Source: Phyllobacterium sp. YR531
GTDB taxonomy: Bacteria; Pseudomonadota; Alphaproteobacteria; Rhizobiales; Rhizobiaceae
Length of the DNA stretch: 64,000 nucleotides
Assembly (NCBI RefSeq): GCF_000282595.1
Contig: NZ_AKIZ01000018.1
Location: 62,001 to 126,000, forward strand
Direction: 5' to 3'
Below are positions 16,390 through 25,574 of the stretch, in pieces; positions within the stretch are counted from its first letter, which is position 1, and every line of letters begins with the position of its first letter. The position numbers were made by a program, and so were the translations under genes. The notes below the pieces were generated by a model, which saw only the letters and a list, made by a program, of their open reading frames with translations, made no database searches and was not told where the DNA came from.

Positions 16390-16521
16390 GCACCCATCCC
16401 CGTGCGATCCGCACGCATCATTTTCACCGCGTGGTGCCGCTTTGCAAAAAATGTCCGGTGCTAGGCCGCTGAGGAGATTTAGAAATGCTGCCAACGCAGA
16501 GTTCTCCGAAAGGAGTCGGCG

Positions 16522-17430
16522 GTGCCGGATATCGCCTTTGATTTGCGCTATCTGAGATACGCCATCCTTGCTGCCGAGCAAGGTAGCTTTCGACGGGCAG
16601 CAGAAATACTCTCGGTATCACAATCTACCGTTAGCCGACGGATACAGATACTGGAACGCCGTGTTGGTATTCTGCTGTTTGATAGGCATCGATCAGGCGC
16701 CCGCGCAACAATGGCAGGCGAGCGTTTCCTTAGAGAGGCTGCGGTTGGCGCGAAGCATCTCAACCAAGCTGTCGATACAATCGCGCAATCCAAGCGCGGC
16801 TCCATAGGACTGCTGCGCATCGGCCTGATGGCCTGCCTGGCGAACGGCTTTCTGGGAGAGTTGCTTGCGGCTTATCACCGCCGCTTTCCAGCTATCGAGG
16901 TGATTTTCGAAGAGGCGACCTCTCAAATAAATGCCAGCGCTTTGCTGGATGGTCGGCTCGACGTCGCCTTCATGCCTGGAGATCCACAACTACCGGGATG
17001 CCGAGCCGAGAGGCTGTGGGATGAGACAATTTTTCTCGCGGTTCCTACGTCCCATCAGACCGCTTCCTTGGATGCGGTCAGCTGGGAGGACGTGAGCCAC
17101 GAGACGTTCCTCGTGAAGGCGGATGCAACAAGGCCAGAGATAGAAGACTATCTCAGGCGGCATCTGGGCGTATCCGGATTGAGCCCCAAGATTTCCGTTC
17201 AGCACATCGGCTGTGAGAATCTACTGAGTATCGTCGCGCTGGGGTTCGGGATCACGCTCTCTACGAACTCGATCGTCGGCATCGCATATCCCGGAGTCCG
17301 CTTCGTCCCGATCGCCGGCGGCAAAGAGAGGTTCTCGTTCAGCGCCGTTTGGTCTGCAACCAATCTGAATCCGGCGCTCAAGTTCTTGATCGACATGAGT
17401 ATCGAAAGGCGCATGAAAGCGAAGCGCTGA
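16522..17430 (+). CDS. LysR-family transcriptional regulator (third, unrelated to the duplicated pair)
   Basis: A 302-residue LysR protein starting with GTG at 16522 behind an AAGGAG ribosome site. The HTH is at about residues 8-65 (SFRRAAEILSVSQSTVSRRI), followed by a ligand-binding domain. It is clearly different from the pair at 6300 and 10708. It is convergent with the DUF2274 gene that ends the trb operon (38 bp apart). A LysR gene beside the trbI end is, from memory, common in related elements, so this one may belong to the conjugation core rather than to the metabolic cargo. Confidence 0.88.
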   Translation: MPDIAFDLRYLRYAILAAEQGSFRRAAEILSVSQSTVSRRIQILERRVGILLFDRHRSGARATMAGERFLREAAVGAKHLNQAVDTIAQSKRGSIGLLRIGLMACLANGFLGELLAAYHRRFPAIEVIFEEATSQINASALLDGRLDVAFMPGDPQLPGCRAERLWDETIFLAVPTSHQTASLDAVSWEDVSHETFLVKADATRPEIEDYLRRHLGVSGLSPKISVQHIGCENLLSIVALGFGITLSTNSIVGIAYPGVRFVPIAGGKERFSFSAVWSATNLNPALKFLIDMSIERRMKAKR

Positions 17431-17468
17431 GACTTGTTGACCAGCCGAGCGAGAGCGCAGATCGGAAC

Positions 17469-17690
17469 TCAGGAGGATTGGCGGCGCGCCTTTGCGCAAC
17501 CGCGATCCGTGGCGATAAAGCGCTGAACCATCGGGGCGATGAGCTTAGCTGGATCGGTGACTGGTTGTCCCGTCTCGCGGGCCAGGACCTCCGCGTAGGC
17601 GACGAGATCCCGGTGCAGCGGCGCCGGCAGCTCGACCGTCACCTTGATTGGCTTATCGTCGGCAATCGCGCCGAGCTTGAGCTTGGTCAT
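17469..17690 (-). CDS. DUF2274 protein, last gene of the trb operon
   Basis: A 73-residue protein with a ribbon-like N-terminal strand (KPIKVTVELPAPLHRDLVAY) and a helical tail, matching DUF2274, which is regularly found after trbI in alphaproteobacterial conjugation operons. The strand-helix-helix appearance suggests an RHH-type DNA-binding fold and hence regulation of transfer, but this is inference. It starts one base after the trbI stop and must be co-transcribed with it. Confidence 0.82.
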   Translation of the reverse strand: MTKLKLGAIADDKPIKVTVELPAPLHRDLVAYAEVLARETGQPVTDPAKLIAPMVQRFIATDRGCAKARRQSS

Positions 17691-17691
17691 C

Positions 17692-18900
17692 TCAGCCTCC
17701 GTAAGGTTCGAGCACCAGATCGCGGGTGACGATGACCCGCACCGGAAATCCGGGTCGAATCGTCAACGTCGGGGCGATGTTGAGCTGGCGTCGAATGATC
17801 TGTTGGCCGGCGTCATTGATAGTGTCCTGACCACCGTTGCGGATCGCCTGGATCAGGCGGTCGTCGTCGTTGGTGGCGAGCTCGGCGCCGACGCTGAGCA
17901 GCGTCGAAAGCCCTGCCGCCTTGGCGAGATCCCACCAGTGATAGTCGACACCGTCCTGCAGGCCGGCATAGCCCTCGCTATCGGCGCCAGGCTGCCGCTC
18001 CAGCACGATGCTCCGACCATTCGGGAAGATCAGGCGGTTCCACACCAGCAGCACGCGGCTCTGCCCGAACTGGACGTTGTTGTCGTACTGGCCGACGACG
18101 CGCGTTCCCTGGGGCACGAGCAGGATGAGGCCGGTCGGGCCGTCATAGATGTTCTCCGTGACCTGGGCCGTGATCTGACCAGGCAGGTCGGACCGGATGC
18201 CGGTGATCAGCGCCGCCGATATGACCGCGCCCGCTTGCAGGATGTTCGGCGACGCCGGCGCGGCGACCCGGTCGGCCGCAACCGTGCGCCGGTCGACCGG
18301 CGCGTTGAGGAAGGCCTGCTGCCGTTCCTGCGCCGTGGGCGTCGCCGCCGGCGGCGCGAGGCCCAGGCTCGTGAGGTCGGGCTGCGCGAGGGTCGGCGTA
18401 TTGGTCGCGGCGGGCGCGGCGTTGCGGGCTTCCGAGGCTGCAAACAGCCGGCTGGTGCGGGCCGTCTCGATCTCCTGCAGGCGGCGCTGTTCCTCCGGGC
18501 TGATGCCCGGTTGCGCAGGCGCGACTACGGGCGTTGGCACGGGCTGGCCCCGGTTCTGGGCGCTGACGATCGGCCGGCCGAGATCGCCAGGCAACGGCGG
18601 CCCAAGCTGGGGGACGCCGGTATAGTCGCGCGGCAGGCCCTGAAGGCCGTCCGCCGTCGAGCGGTTGTCGGTCGAATAGAGTTCTTCGGGCGGGCGGCCG
18701 CCGTTGCGGGTCTGGAGCGCATAGACCAGCGCGCCGCCGAGGCCGAGGCTCGCCACCAGTCCGAGCCCGGCGAGCACCTTGCGCGACAGCCGCGTGACGC
18801 GCGGCGAGTCCGCGCGCAGCCGCATCGGCGCGGCCGCTTCCGGCACCGATCCCGTCAGCGGCGCACCGGCCTCCTCTTCCTCGTTCCGGTCATCGCTCAC
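17692..18900 (-). CDS. trbI: TrbI/VirB10-like conjugal transfer protein
   Basis: A 402-residue protein with a short cytoplasmic N-terminus, one membrane segment (about residues 44-62, VLAGLGLVASLGLGGALVYA), a long proline-rich periplasmic stretch and a C-terminal VirB10-like domain (FLNAPVDRR; TGLILLVPQGTRVVGQYD; WNRLIFPNG). VirB10-type proteins bridge inner and outer membranes of the type IV secretion channel. The start overlaps the trbG stop (ATGA). Size and domain order are normal for the family. Confidence 0.95.
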   Translation of the reverse strand: MSDDRNEEEEAGAPLTGSVPEAAAPMRLRADSPRVTRLSRKVLAGLGLVASLGLGGALVYALQTRNGGRPPEELYSTDNRSTADGLQGLPRDYTGVPQLGPPLPGDLGRPIVSAQNRGQPVPTPVVAPAQPGISPEEQRRLQEIETARTSRLFAASEARNAAPAATNTPTLAQPDLTSLGLAPPAATPTAQERQQAFLNAPVDRRTVAADRVAAPASPNILQAGAVISAALITGIRSDLPGQITAQVTENIYDGPTGLILLVPQGTRVVGQYDNNVQFGQSRVLLVWNRLIFPNGRSIVLERQPGADSEGYAGLQDGVDYHWWDLAKAAGLSTLLSVGAELATNDDDRLIQAIRNGGQDTINDAGQQIIRRQLNIAPTLTIRPGFPVRVIVTRDLVLEPYGG

Positions 18901-19925
18901 GACGCGGGCCTCCCGTCGGTGCGGGTGATCCGGATGCGCTTCTGGGTGTCGCCGGAGCCGAAGCGCAGCTCGGCGGCCGCGAACAGCCGGTCGACGATCA
19001 TGTAGTTGTTGCGCACCCGGTAGTTGACGAGTTCGGAGGTAGTGCCTTCGGCGCCGACGACGAAGAGCGGCGGCATCTCGCCTTGGCCGATCCCTCTCGG
19101 AAACTCGATGAAGACCTGTCGGCCGTCGTCATAAGCGCGCAGCGGACGCCATGCCGCTCGGTCGCCGGTCACCTCATAGCGGAAGTTGATGCGCGAGAGA
19201 TCGACGCCGGTCGCCACCGGCTGGGTCGCCTGCGCCTCGGCGTTCTGACGCCGGAGCGCGATGAGCTGGTCCTGCGGATACTGCCAGGAGACCGAGGCCA
19301 TATAGGTGCGCTCGGTCGAGCGCAGCTCCATGTGATAGGTGCGCAGATTGGTGTTGATGACCAAGTTCGTCATCAGCTCGGCGCGGGTGGGCTTCACCAG
19401 GATATGGACCTGCAGCGTTGCGCCGGAACCGCTCTGCGTGTCGCCGATGATCCAGCGCACCGTGTCGCCGGCGGCCACCGGCCCGGAGCCGACGAGCTGC
19501 TCCCCGGGCTGGAGTGCGATGTCGGTGATCTGCCCGACGGCAGTGTAAACCTGATAAAGTGCCCCTTGCGTGAACGGATAGACCTGCATCGAGTTGATGA
19601 AGCCGTCACGCGCCGGCTGGATGCGGGCGGCGGCGTTCGCCTGGTTGACGCGCGCCGTGGGATCGGTCGGTTCTGGCGTGCGCCGTGATGCCTCGACCGG
19701 CTTCATCTGGCCGGGCAGCGGCAGCGGACGCGGCAGCTCGACCACCGTGACCGGCGCCGGTGGATCGACGGTCTGTACGGCAGCGGGCGCGTCGTCATAG
19801 CTGATCTCAGGCGGCTTCTGCGTCGTGGCGCAGCCGGCGAGCGCCGTGGCGGAAAGCAGCAAAGCCGCCAATGTGTGTGTACGGAAAGCCGGTTCTCCGG
19901 CTTTACGGAAAATCGGCATCGTCAT
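18897..19925 (-). CDS. trbG: TrbG/VirB9-like conjugal transfer protein
   Basis: A 342-residue protein. The start MTMPIF at 19925 overlaps the trbF stop (ATGA); the open frame extends 54 codons upstream, over trbF sequence, without support. A lipoprotein-like signal (LLLSATALAGC) ends near residue 31, then a proline-rich linker, then the VirB9-like domain with YPFTQGALYQVYTAVGQITD and a C-terminal immunoglobulin-like part. VirB9-type proteins form part of the outer-membrane core of the channel with TrbI. Confidence 0.95.
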   Translation of the reverse strand: MTMPIFRKAGEPAFRTHTLAALLLSATALAGCATTQKPPEISYDDAPAAVQTVDPPAPVTVVELPRPLPLPGQMKPVEASRRTPEPTDPTARVNQANAAARIQPARDGFINSMQVYPFTQGALYQVYTAVGQITDIALQPGEQLVGSGPVAAGDTVRWIIGDTQSGSGATLQVHILVKPTRAELMTNLVINTNLRTYHMELRSTERTYMASVSWQYPQDQLIALRRQNAEAQATQPVATGVDLSRINFRYEVTGDRAAWRPLRAYDDGRQVFIEFPRGIGQGEMPPLFVVGAEGTTSELVNYRVRNNYMIVDRLFAAAELRFGSGDTQKRIRITRTDGRPAS

Positions 19926-20605
19926 TGCCCCAGCTCCCGTGACCATGAAATTGCGTTGACGTAGATTCCCAGCGGATTGGCGCGAAGCCGGTCGGCGTTG
20001 CGCGGAATCTGGACGACGATCGTCAGGATCGCCGTCCATCGGGTCGTGTCGGCGAGCTGGCCGTTCTCGTAGCGGCGCTCGGTCCATGCGACACGGAAGC
20101 TGTCGGGAGACGCGCGGATCACGCTCGAGACGTCGATGGCGATCTGCTGGCGACCAACCTTGGTGAAGGGATCATTGGATCGCGCGTAGTCGTTCAGCGT
20201 CGCCGCTCCCCGGTCCGTCGTGAAATCATAGGCGCGTAGCCAGTTCTGACGGACGATGATCGCGTCGGCCGGAATCGAGCGGACCTGCTCGATGAAGCGC
20301 GCCAGGTGGAACGCGATCTGCGGGTCGGTCGGCTGATAGTCGGCCGTTGCTGGTGCGATCGCCTGCGCCTGGCCGAGCCGGTCGGTCTGAACGACCCAGG
20401 GAACCACGGTCCCGCGGGCGGATTGCCAGACCAGGGCCGCCGCGAATCCCGCCGACAGGAAAAGAGAGCCGAACGCCATGGTGCGCCAGTTGCGCGCCTG
20501 GACGCGGGCCGAGCCGATGCGGTCGTCCCAGGCCTGCGCGGCGCGCTGATACGGCGTTTCGGGTTCGGGAGCTTTTCCATAGTGCGTCGAGGGTCGTCGA
20601 AACAT
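19922..20605 (-). CDS. trbF: TrbF/VirB8-like conjugal transfer protein
   Basis: A 227-residue inner-membrane protein. It has a cytoplasmic start (MFRRPSTHYGKAPEPETPYQ), one transmembrane segment at about residues 45-65, and a periplasmic NTF2-like VirB8 domain containing NDPFTKVGRQQIAIDV. VirB8-type proteins nucleate assembly of the channel. The start codon shares its A with the trbL stop (TGATG), and the stop overlaps trbG, so the unit is coupled on both sides. Confidence 0.95.
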   Translation of the reverse strand: MFRRPSTHYGKAPEPETPYQRAAQAWDDRIGSARVQARNWRTMAFGSLFLSAGFAAALVWQSARGTVVPWVVQTDRLGQAQAIAPATADYQPTDPQIAFHLARFIEQVRSIPADAIIVRQNWLRAYDFTTDRGAATLNDYARSNDPFTKVGRQQIAIDVSSVIRASPDSFRVAWTERRYENGQLADTTRWTAILTIVVQIPRNADRLRANPLGIYVNAISWSRELGQ

Positions 20606-21963
20606 CAGCGGTCACCTTCGGAGAGATTGATGGAAGAGCCGCCGCCGTGGCTGTCGCCGCTGCGCACCGCATGGACGGTGGTGGAGACGGCATGGCTCAT
20701 CTGTTGGGAGCGCTTCATGCGGCGGGCCCAGGCGGGCGGTTGATCGCCGCTACTGGATGGGGTCGGTGCGGCGTCGTTCGCCGCTTCGCCAACGGTGCCC
20801 ATTGTCGAGGAGCCCCCGGTCGACTCGAAAGCGGATCGGGCTCCGTCGGCGAAGCTGGAGCGCATGCTCGACGACGCGCGCTCCGCAGCGCGGCGGAGCG
20901 GCGATGTGGCTGCGGAACCGGCGGCCCGGGCGACGCCGCCCAGACCGCTGGCCACGCCCGAGGCGCCCGTCTGCCCTGGGGCGCCCAGGCTGTAAGCGGT
21001 GGAAGCTCCGCCTGTGAGGGCTGCGCCCCCGCGGGCGGCGGCAGCGGCGCCTCCTGCAAGCGCCGCGCCTCCGGAAGCGACCGCGCCGACCGTCGCGGCG
21101 CCGGCGGCGACCATGCCGCCAGCGGCGAGCCCCGTTCCCACCGCAGCGCCGGCGCCGAGCTGCGGGCCTCCCGACACGAGGCCGTTGGCGATGCCGGGGC
21201 CGAAGATGCCGAGGCCGAGCAGGGTCAACGCCGCGAGCACGATCGCCATCGCTTCGTCGATCGTCGGCGTGCGGCCGCCGAAGCCGGCAGTGAATTCGGA
21301 GAAGAGGCTCGATCCGATGCCGATGATGACGCCGAGGACCAGCACCTTGATGCCGGAGGAGATGACGTTGCCCAGCACGCGCTCAGCCATGAAGGCGCTC
21401 TTGCCGAAGAGGCCGAAGGGAATGAGCACGAAGCCGGCGAGCGTCGTCAGCTTGAATTCGATCAGGGTGACGAAGAGCTGGATCGCGAGGATGAAGAAGG
21501 CGAGCAGCACCAGCGCCCAGGCGAGCAGCATCACCGCGATCTGAATGAAGTTCTCGAAGAAACTCCAATAACCCATGAGATCGGAGATCGAATCGAGCAG
21601 CGGCCGCCCGGCGTCGAGGCCAGTCTGCGCGACGCGGCCGGGTCGCATCATGTCGGCGACGGTGAAGCCGGTGCCGGAGGCCTTCAGCCCCAGTCCGGCG
21701 AAGCTTTCGAAGATGATGCGGGCCAGATTGTTCCAGTTGCCGATCAGATAGGCGAAGACGCCGACGAACAGCGTCTTCTTGACCAGGCGCGCCATGATGT
21801 CGTCGTCGGCGCCCCAGCTCCAAAAAAGGGCTGCGAGCGTCACGTCGATCACGATCAGCGTGGTGGCGATGAACGCCACTTCACCGCTGAGCAGGCCGAA
21901 ACCGCTATCGATGTAGCGGGTGAAGACCTCGAGGAAATGATCGATGACGCCCGTGCCGCCCAT
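20605..21963 (-). CDS. trbL: TrbL/VirB6-like polytopic membrane protein
   Basis: A 452-residue protein with several hydrophobic segments in residues 20-270 (for example WNNLARIIFESFAGLGL and VMLLAWALVLLAFFILAIQL). A long alanine/glycine/serine-rich tail follows, ending in low-complexity sequence. This is typical of TrbL, the VirB6-like inner-membrane component through which DNA passes. It starts 4 bp after the trbK-alt stop. The Gly/Ala-rich tail explains the long antisense open frames here. Confidence 0.94.
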   Translation of the reverse strand: MGGTGVIDHFLEVFTRYIDSGFGLLSGEVAFIATTLIVIDVTLAALFWSWGADDDIMARLVKKTLFVGVFAYLIGNWNNLARIIFESFAGLGLKASGTGFTVADMMRPGRVAQTGLDAGRPLLDSISDLMGYWSFFENFIQIAVMLLAWALVLLAFFILAIQLFVTLIEFKLTTLAGFVLIPFGLFGKSAFMAERVLGNVISSGIKVLVLGVIIGIGSSLFSEFTAGFGGRTPTIDEAMAIVLAALTLLGLGIFGPGIANGLVSGGPQLGAGAAVGTGLAAGGMVAAGAATVGAVASGGAALAGGAAAAARGGAALTGGASTAYSLGAPGQTGASGVASGLGGVARAAGSAATSPLRRAAERASSSMRSSFADGARSAFESTGGSSTMGTVGEAANDAAPTPSSSGDQPPAWARRMKRSQQMSHAVSTTVHAVRSGDSHGGGSSINLSEGDR

Positions 21964-21967
21964 GATC

Positions 21968-22354
21968 TCAACGCGCCTCGTTGGTGTGGGAATCGATCAC
22001 CGGTGCGGTCTCGTTGATGCCCGGCTCGCGCACGGTTGGCAGGTTCTGCGGTGTGCCTTGCGGTCCCGGCGCTTGCGGCGCCGGCTGTTGTTGCAAGGCC
22101 TGCGAAGGCTTCAAGAAGCGGTCGCGGTTGTCGGCCCAGGCCTGGAGACAAGCGGGATCACGGATCCCGACCTCGCCGAGCTGCTGGCAGCGCCGCAGCT
22201 CGGTCTTCAGCGGGTCGACGCCCGTTTCGGTCGCCGCGGCGACGCTGCGATAGAGCGGCGGCTCGTCCTTACGGGAGAGTTCGATGGCCGTCGCCGTGAT
22301 CGCAAAGGTCACGAAGCCGATGGCGCCGACACGCGCGAGAATCTTTCCGTCCAT
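21968..22354 (-). CDS. TrbK-alt, putative entry-exclusion protein
   Basis: A 128-residue protein with one N-terminal hydrophobic segment (GAIGFVTFAITATAIEL), a cysteine-containing helix (ELRRCQQLGEVGIRDPACLQ) and a proline/glutamine-rich tail. It matches the form of TrbK found in alphaproteobacterial trb operons, between trbJ and trbL. Classical TrbK is a lipoprotein that blocks entry of a second copy of the element. The exclusion role here rests on position and shape only. Confidence 0.8.
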   Translation of the reverse strand: MDGKILARVGAIGFVTFAITATAIELSRKDEPPLYRSVAAATETGVDPLKTELRRCQQLGEVGIRDPACLQAWADNRDRFLKPSQALQQQPAPQAPGPQGTPQNLPTVREPGINETAPVIDSHTNEAR

Positions 22355-22364
22355 CGCCGCGCCC

Positions 22365-23129
22365 TCAGTTGCTGCCTGGGAACATCTGCGCGTTGCCGGG
22401 CTGGTAGCCGGCGCCCGGCGTCAGGAAACGGCGGCGCTGCTCGCGGCCCTGTTCGGCGGCCGCCGACCGCTCGGCCTCGGCGAGCGCCTGGGCGCGGCCA
22501 TTGGCGGAGACGACGGCGGTGAGATCGGCGAGCTGCTGGGCCTGAAGCGCGAGAAGCTGATTGCCGGCCTGCGCCGCCTGCAAGGCGCCGGTCGCGCCCT
22601 GACTCTGGCCGACGAGCGCCGACGTCTGCGTGCGGTTGGTGTCGATGTTGCCGACGACACCGGCCTGGACGCGCATCGCGTCCTGGAGGCCCGAGACCGT
22701 GTTGTTCCAGCGTTCCTTCGCCTGGGCGACGAGTTGCTGGTCGGACGCGCTCATCGAAGCGCTTCCGGCGCTGTAGTTGGTGCGGAAGGCCTGGTCGATG
22801 TTCTGGACGTTGTAGGCGATGCGCTGCGCCTCGCCGAGGAGCTGCTGGGTCCGCTGAACTGACTGCTGAAGCTGCTGGAGCGAAGAGAACGGCAGGCTCG
22901 TGAGGTTGCGCGCCTGGTTGATCAGCATCGTCGCTTCATTCTGAAGCGACGTGATCTGGTTGTTGATCTGCTGCAGCGCGCGGGTCGCCGACAGCAGGTT
23001 TTGGGCGTAGTTGGTGGGATCGTAGACAATCCATTGAGCCGAGGCCGGCGGAATCAGCACCGGCGATATTGATAGCGGCGCGGCGAGAATGGCGGCGGCG
23101 AACGCCGCGCGGGGGACACGCAGTTTCAT
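22365..23129 (-). CDS. trbJ: TrbJ/VirB5-like conjugal transfer protein
   Basis: A 254-residue secreted protein. The signal peptide is at residues 1-31 (MKLRVPRAAFAAAI, ending PPASA before QWIVYDP). Long helices rich in Gln and Asn follow (TRALQQINNQITSLQNEA; LLALQAQQLADLTAVV), as expected of the VirB5-like pilus-tip component. The start at 23129 is chosen because of the ATGA overlap with trbE and the signal peptide; the 72-residue upstream extension lies inside trbE. Confidence 0.94.
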   Translation of the reverse strand: MKLRVPRAAFAAAILAAPLSISPVLIPPASAQWIVYDPTNYAQNLLSATRALQQINNQITSLQNEATMLINQARNLTSLPFSSLQQLQQSVQRTQQLLGEAQRIAYNVQNIDQAFRTNYSAGSASMSASDQQLVAQAKERWNNTVSGLQDAMRVQAGVVGNIDTNRTQTSALVGQSQGATGALQAAQAGNQLLALQAQQLADLTAVVSANGRAQALAEAERSAAAEQGREQRRRFLTPGAGYQPGNAQMFPGSN

Positions 23130-25564
23130 GGCTGGCTCTCCAGGTTGGTGAGGTTGGGGATGAGGTCGGCCGCCCAGTCGACGCCTCGATGGCGCAGCCA
23201 CGCCGCGAGGAAGCCTTCGCGCCCGTGCTCGGTGACGATGCGGTCGATGGCGGCCTGGTCGGTCTTGGAGGACGCCGCGCAGAGCGCGAGCGCGACGTCG
23301 GCGAGGCCCAGCTCGAAGAGGCGATTGCCGCGGCGGCTCTGGCAATAATAGTCCCGCTTGGGCATGGCCCTGGCGAGGATCTCGATCTGCCGGTCGTTGA
23401 GGCCGAAGCGGCGGTAGATCGCTGTGATCTGCGGCTCGATCGCCCGTTCGTTCGGCAGCAGGAGCCGGGTCTGGCAGCTCTCGATGATGGCGGGCGCGAT
23501 CGCCGAGCCGTCGATGTCGGAGAGCGACTGGGTGGCGAACACGACGCTAGCGTTCTTCTTGCGCAGCGTCTTCAGCCACTCGCGGAGCTGGCCGGCAAAG
23601 CCCTCGTCGTCGAGGGCAAGCCAGCCTTCGTCGACGATGATCAGGGTGGGCTCACCGTTCAGCCGGTCCTCGATGCGGTGGAAGAGATAGGAGAGGACCG
23701 CCGGAGCCGCGGCCGTCCCGATCAAGCCTTCCGTCTCGAAGGCCTGCACGGTGGCGACGCCGAGATGCTCACTCTCGGCGTCGAGCAGCCGGCCATAGGG
23801 TCCGCCGACGCAATATGGCCGCAGCGCCTGCTTCAGGTCGTTCGACTGCAGCAGCACCGACAGGCCCGTCAGGGTCCGTTCGCCGATCGGCGCGCTCGCC
23901 AGCGACGACAACGCGGTCCAGATCAGTTCTTTGACCTCGGGCGTCACCTGGATGCTCTCGCGCATCAGAATCGCGACGATCCAGTCGGCGGCCCAGGCAC
24001 GCTCTGCCGCCTCGTCGATCCGCGACAGCGGCTGAAGCGCGACGCTGTCGGCCGAGCCCTCGGTCAGGCCGCCGCCGAGATCGTGCCAGTCGCCGCCCAT
24101 AGCGATGGCGGCGGCGCGGATCGAGCCGCCGAAGTCGAAGGCGAAGACCTGGGCGCCGGCGTAGCGGCGAAACTGCAGTGCCATCAGCGCCAGCAGCACC
24201 GACTTGCCCGCGCCGGTCGGGCCGACCACCAGGGTGTGGCCGACGTCGCCGACGTGAATGGAGAACCGGAACGGGGTGGACCCTTCGGTCTTGCCGTACA
24301 GCAAGGGGGGCGCACCAAAGTGCTCATCCCGTTCCGGCCCCGCCCACACCGCCGAAAGCGGGATCATGTGGGCGAGATTGAGCGTCGAGATCGGCGGCTG
24401 ACGGACATTGGCGTAGACGTGGCCCGGCAGCGATCCGAGCCAGGCGTCAGCCGCGTTGATCGTCTCGGGCATCGCGGTGAAGTCGCGGCCCTGGATCACT
24501 TTCTCGACCAGACGGAGCTTCTCGGACGCGACGCGGGGATCGTTGTCCCAGACGGCGATCGTCGCGGTGACATAGGCTTGGCCGGCATAGTCGGCGCCGA
24601 GTTCCTGCAGCGCCAGATCGGCATCGGCGGCCTTGTTGGCGGCGTCGGTATCGACCAGGGCGCTCGCCTCGTTGGTCATCACCTCCTTGAGGATCGCGGC
24701 GATCGACTTGCGCTTGGAGAACCACTGCCGGCGGATCTTGGTTAGCAGTTTGGTCGCGTCGGTCTTGTCGAGCAGGATCGCCCGGGTCGACCAGCGATAC
24801 GGAAAGGCGAGCCGGTTGAGATCGTCGAGGATGCCGGGCGTCGTCGCGGTCGGAAATCCGACGATCGTCAGAATGCGCAGATGCGCGTCGGCAAGACGCG
24901 GCTCCAGCCCTCCGGTGAGCGGCTGATCGGCGACCAGCGCGTCGAGATACATCGGCGTCTCGGGAACGCGCACGCGGTAGCGCTTCGTCGAGACGGTCGA
25001 GTGCAGATAGGTCAGCGTCTCGACATCATCGAGCCACGCGCATTCCGGCATGAAGGCTTCGACGAGCTGCAGAATGCGATCGGTACGGTCGACGAAGCCG
25101 CGAAGAGCCTCCCAGGCGTCGACACCGCGCTCGGCCTTGCCTTCGTAAAGCCAGCTCTCGGCGCGCGCGGCATCCTCGGCCGGCGGCAGGAAGGTGAAGG
25201 TCAGGAAGTAGCTCGACTCGTAGTGAACCGCGTCCTCCTCGAAGTCAGCCTTGCGCTCGGCATCGACCATCGCCGAGGCCGGATCGGGAAAGCGGCTCGC
25301 TGGATAAGCGCCAACGGCATGGCGTTGCGCCTCGACGAAGATCGCCCAGCCGCTCCCGAGGCGGCGGAAGGCGCTGTTGAGGCGGCCCGCGACGGCGACC
25401 AGCTCCGCCTGCACCGCGGAATCGAGATCGGGGCCGCGGAAACGCGCGCTGCGTTGGAACGAGCCGTCCTTGTTGAGGACGACGCCAGGAGCGACGAGCG
25501 CCGCCCAGGGCAGGAAATCCGCGAGCCGGGTCGAGGTGCGGCGATACTCGGCGAGGTTCATCAT
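23126..25564 (-). CDS. trbE: TrbE/VirB4-like ATPase
   Basis: An 812-residue VirB4-family ATPase that powers assembly of the pilus and secretion. Walker A GPTGAGKS is around residues 448-455. The CagE/VirB4 N-terminal domain precedes it and the Walker B region (LIIVDEGWLAL) follows. Length is normal for TrbE. The start MMNLAEYRR at 25564 has a good ribosome site (GAGG) and lies 10 bp after the trbD stop. Confidence 0.96.
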   Translation of the reverse strand: MMNLAEYRRTSTRLADFLPWAALVAPGVVLNKDGSFQRSARFRGPDLDSAVQAELVAVAGRLNSAFRRLGSGWAIFVEAQRHAVGAYPASRFPDPASAMVDAERKADFEEDAVHYESSYFLTFTFLPPAEDAARAESWLYEGKAERGVDAWEALRGFVDRTDRILQLVEAFMPECAWLDDVETLTYLHSTVSTKRYRVRVPETPMYLDALVADQPLTGGLEPRLADAHLRILTIVGFPTATTPGILDDLNRLAFPYRWSTRAILLDKTDATKLLTKIRRQWFSKRKSIAAILKEVMTNEASALVDTDAANKAADADLALQELGADYAGQAYVTATIAVWDNDPRVASEKLRLVEKVIQGRDFTAMPETINAADAWLGSLPGHVYANVRQPPISTLNLAHMIPLSAVWAGPERDEHFGAPPLLYGKTEGSTPFRFSIHVGDVGHTLVVGPTGAGKSVLLALMALQFRRYAGAQVFAFDFGGSIRAAAIAMGGDWHDLGGGLTEGSADSVALQPLSRIDEAAERAWAADWIVAILMRESIQVTPEVKELIWTALSSLASAPIGERTLTGLSVLLQSNDLKQALRPYCVGGPYGRLLDAESEHLGVATVQAFETEGLIGTAAAPAVLSYLFHRIEDRLNGEPTLIIVDEGWLALDDEGFAGQLREWLKTLRKKNASVVFATQSLSDIDGSAIAPAIIESCQTRLLLPNERAIEPQITAIYRRFGLNDRQIEILARAMPKRDYYCQSRRGNRLFELGLADVALALCAASSKTDQAAIDRIVTEHGREGFLAAWLRHRGVDWAADLIPNLTNLESQP

Positions 25565-25574
25565 GGGGTGCGCC

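Noticed and set aside
20347-22017. 556-residue open frame on the plus strand
   Set aside because: Antisense to trbL and trbK-alt; repetitive Gly/Ala/Arg composition, no domain.
23069-24745. 558-residue plus-strand open frame
   Set aside because: Shadow of the trbE gene on the other strand.
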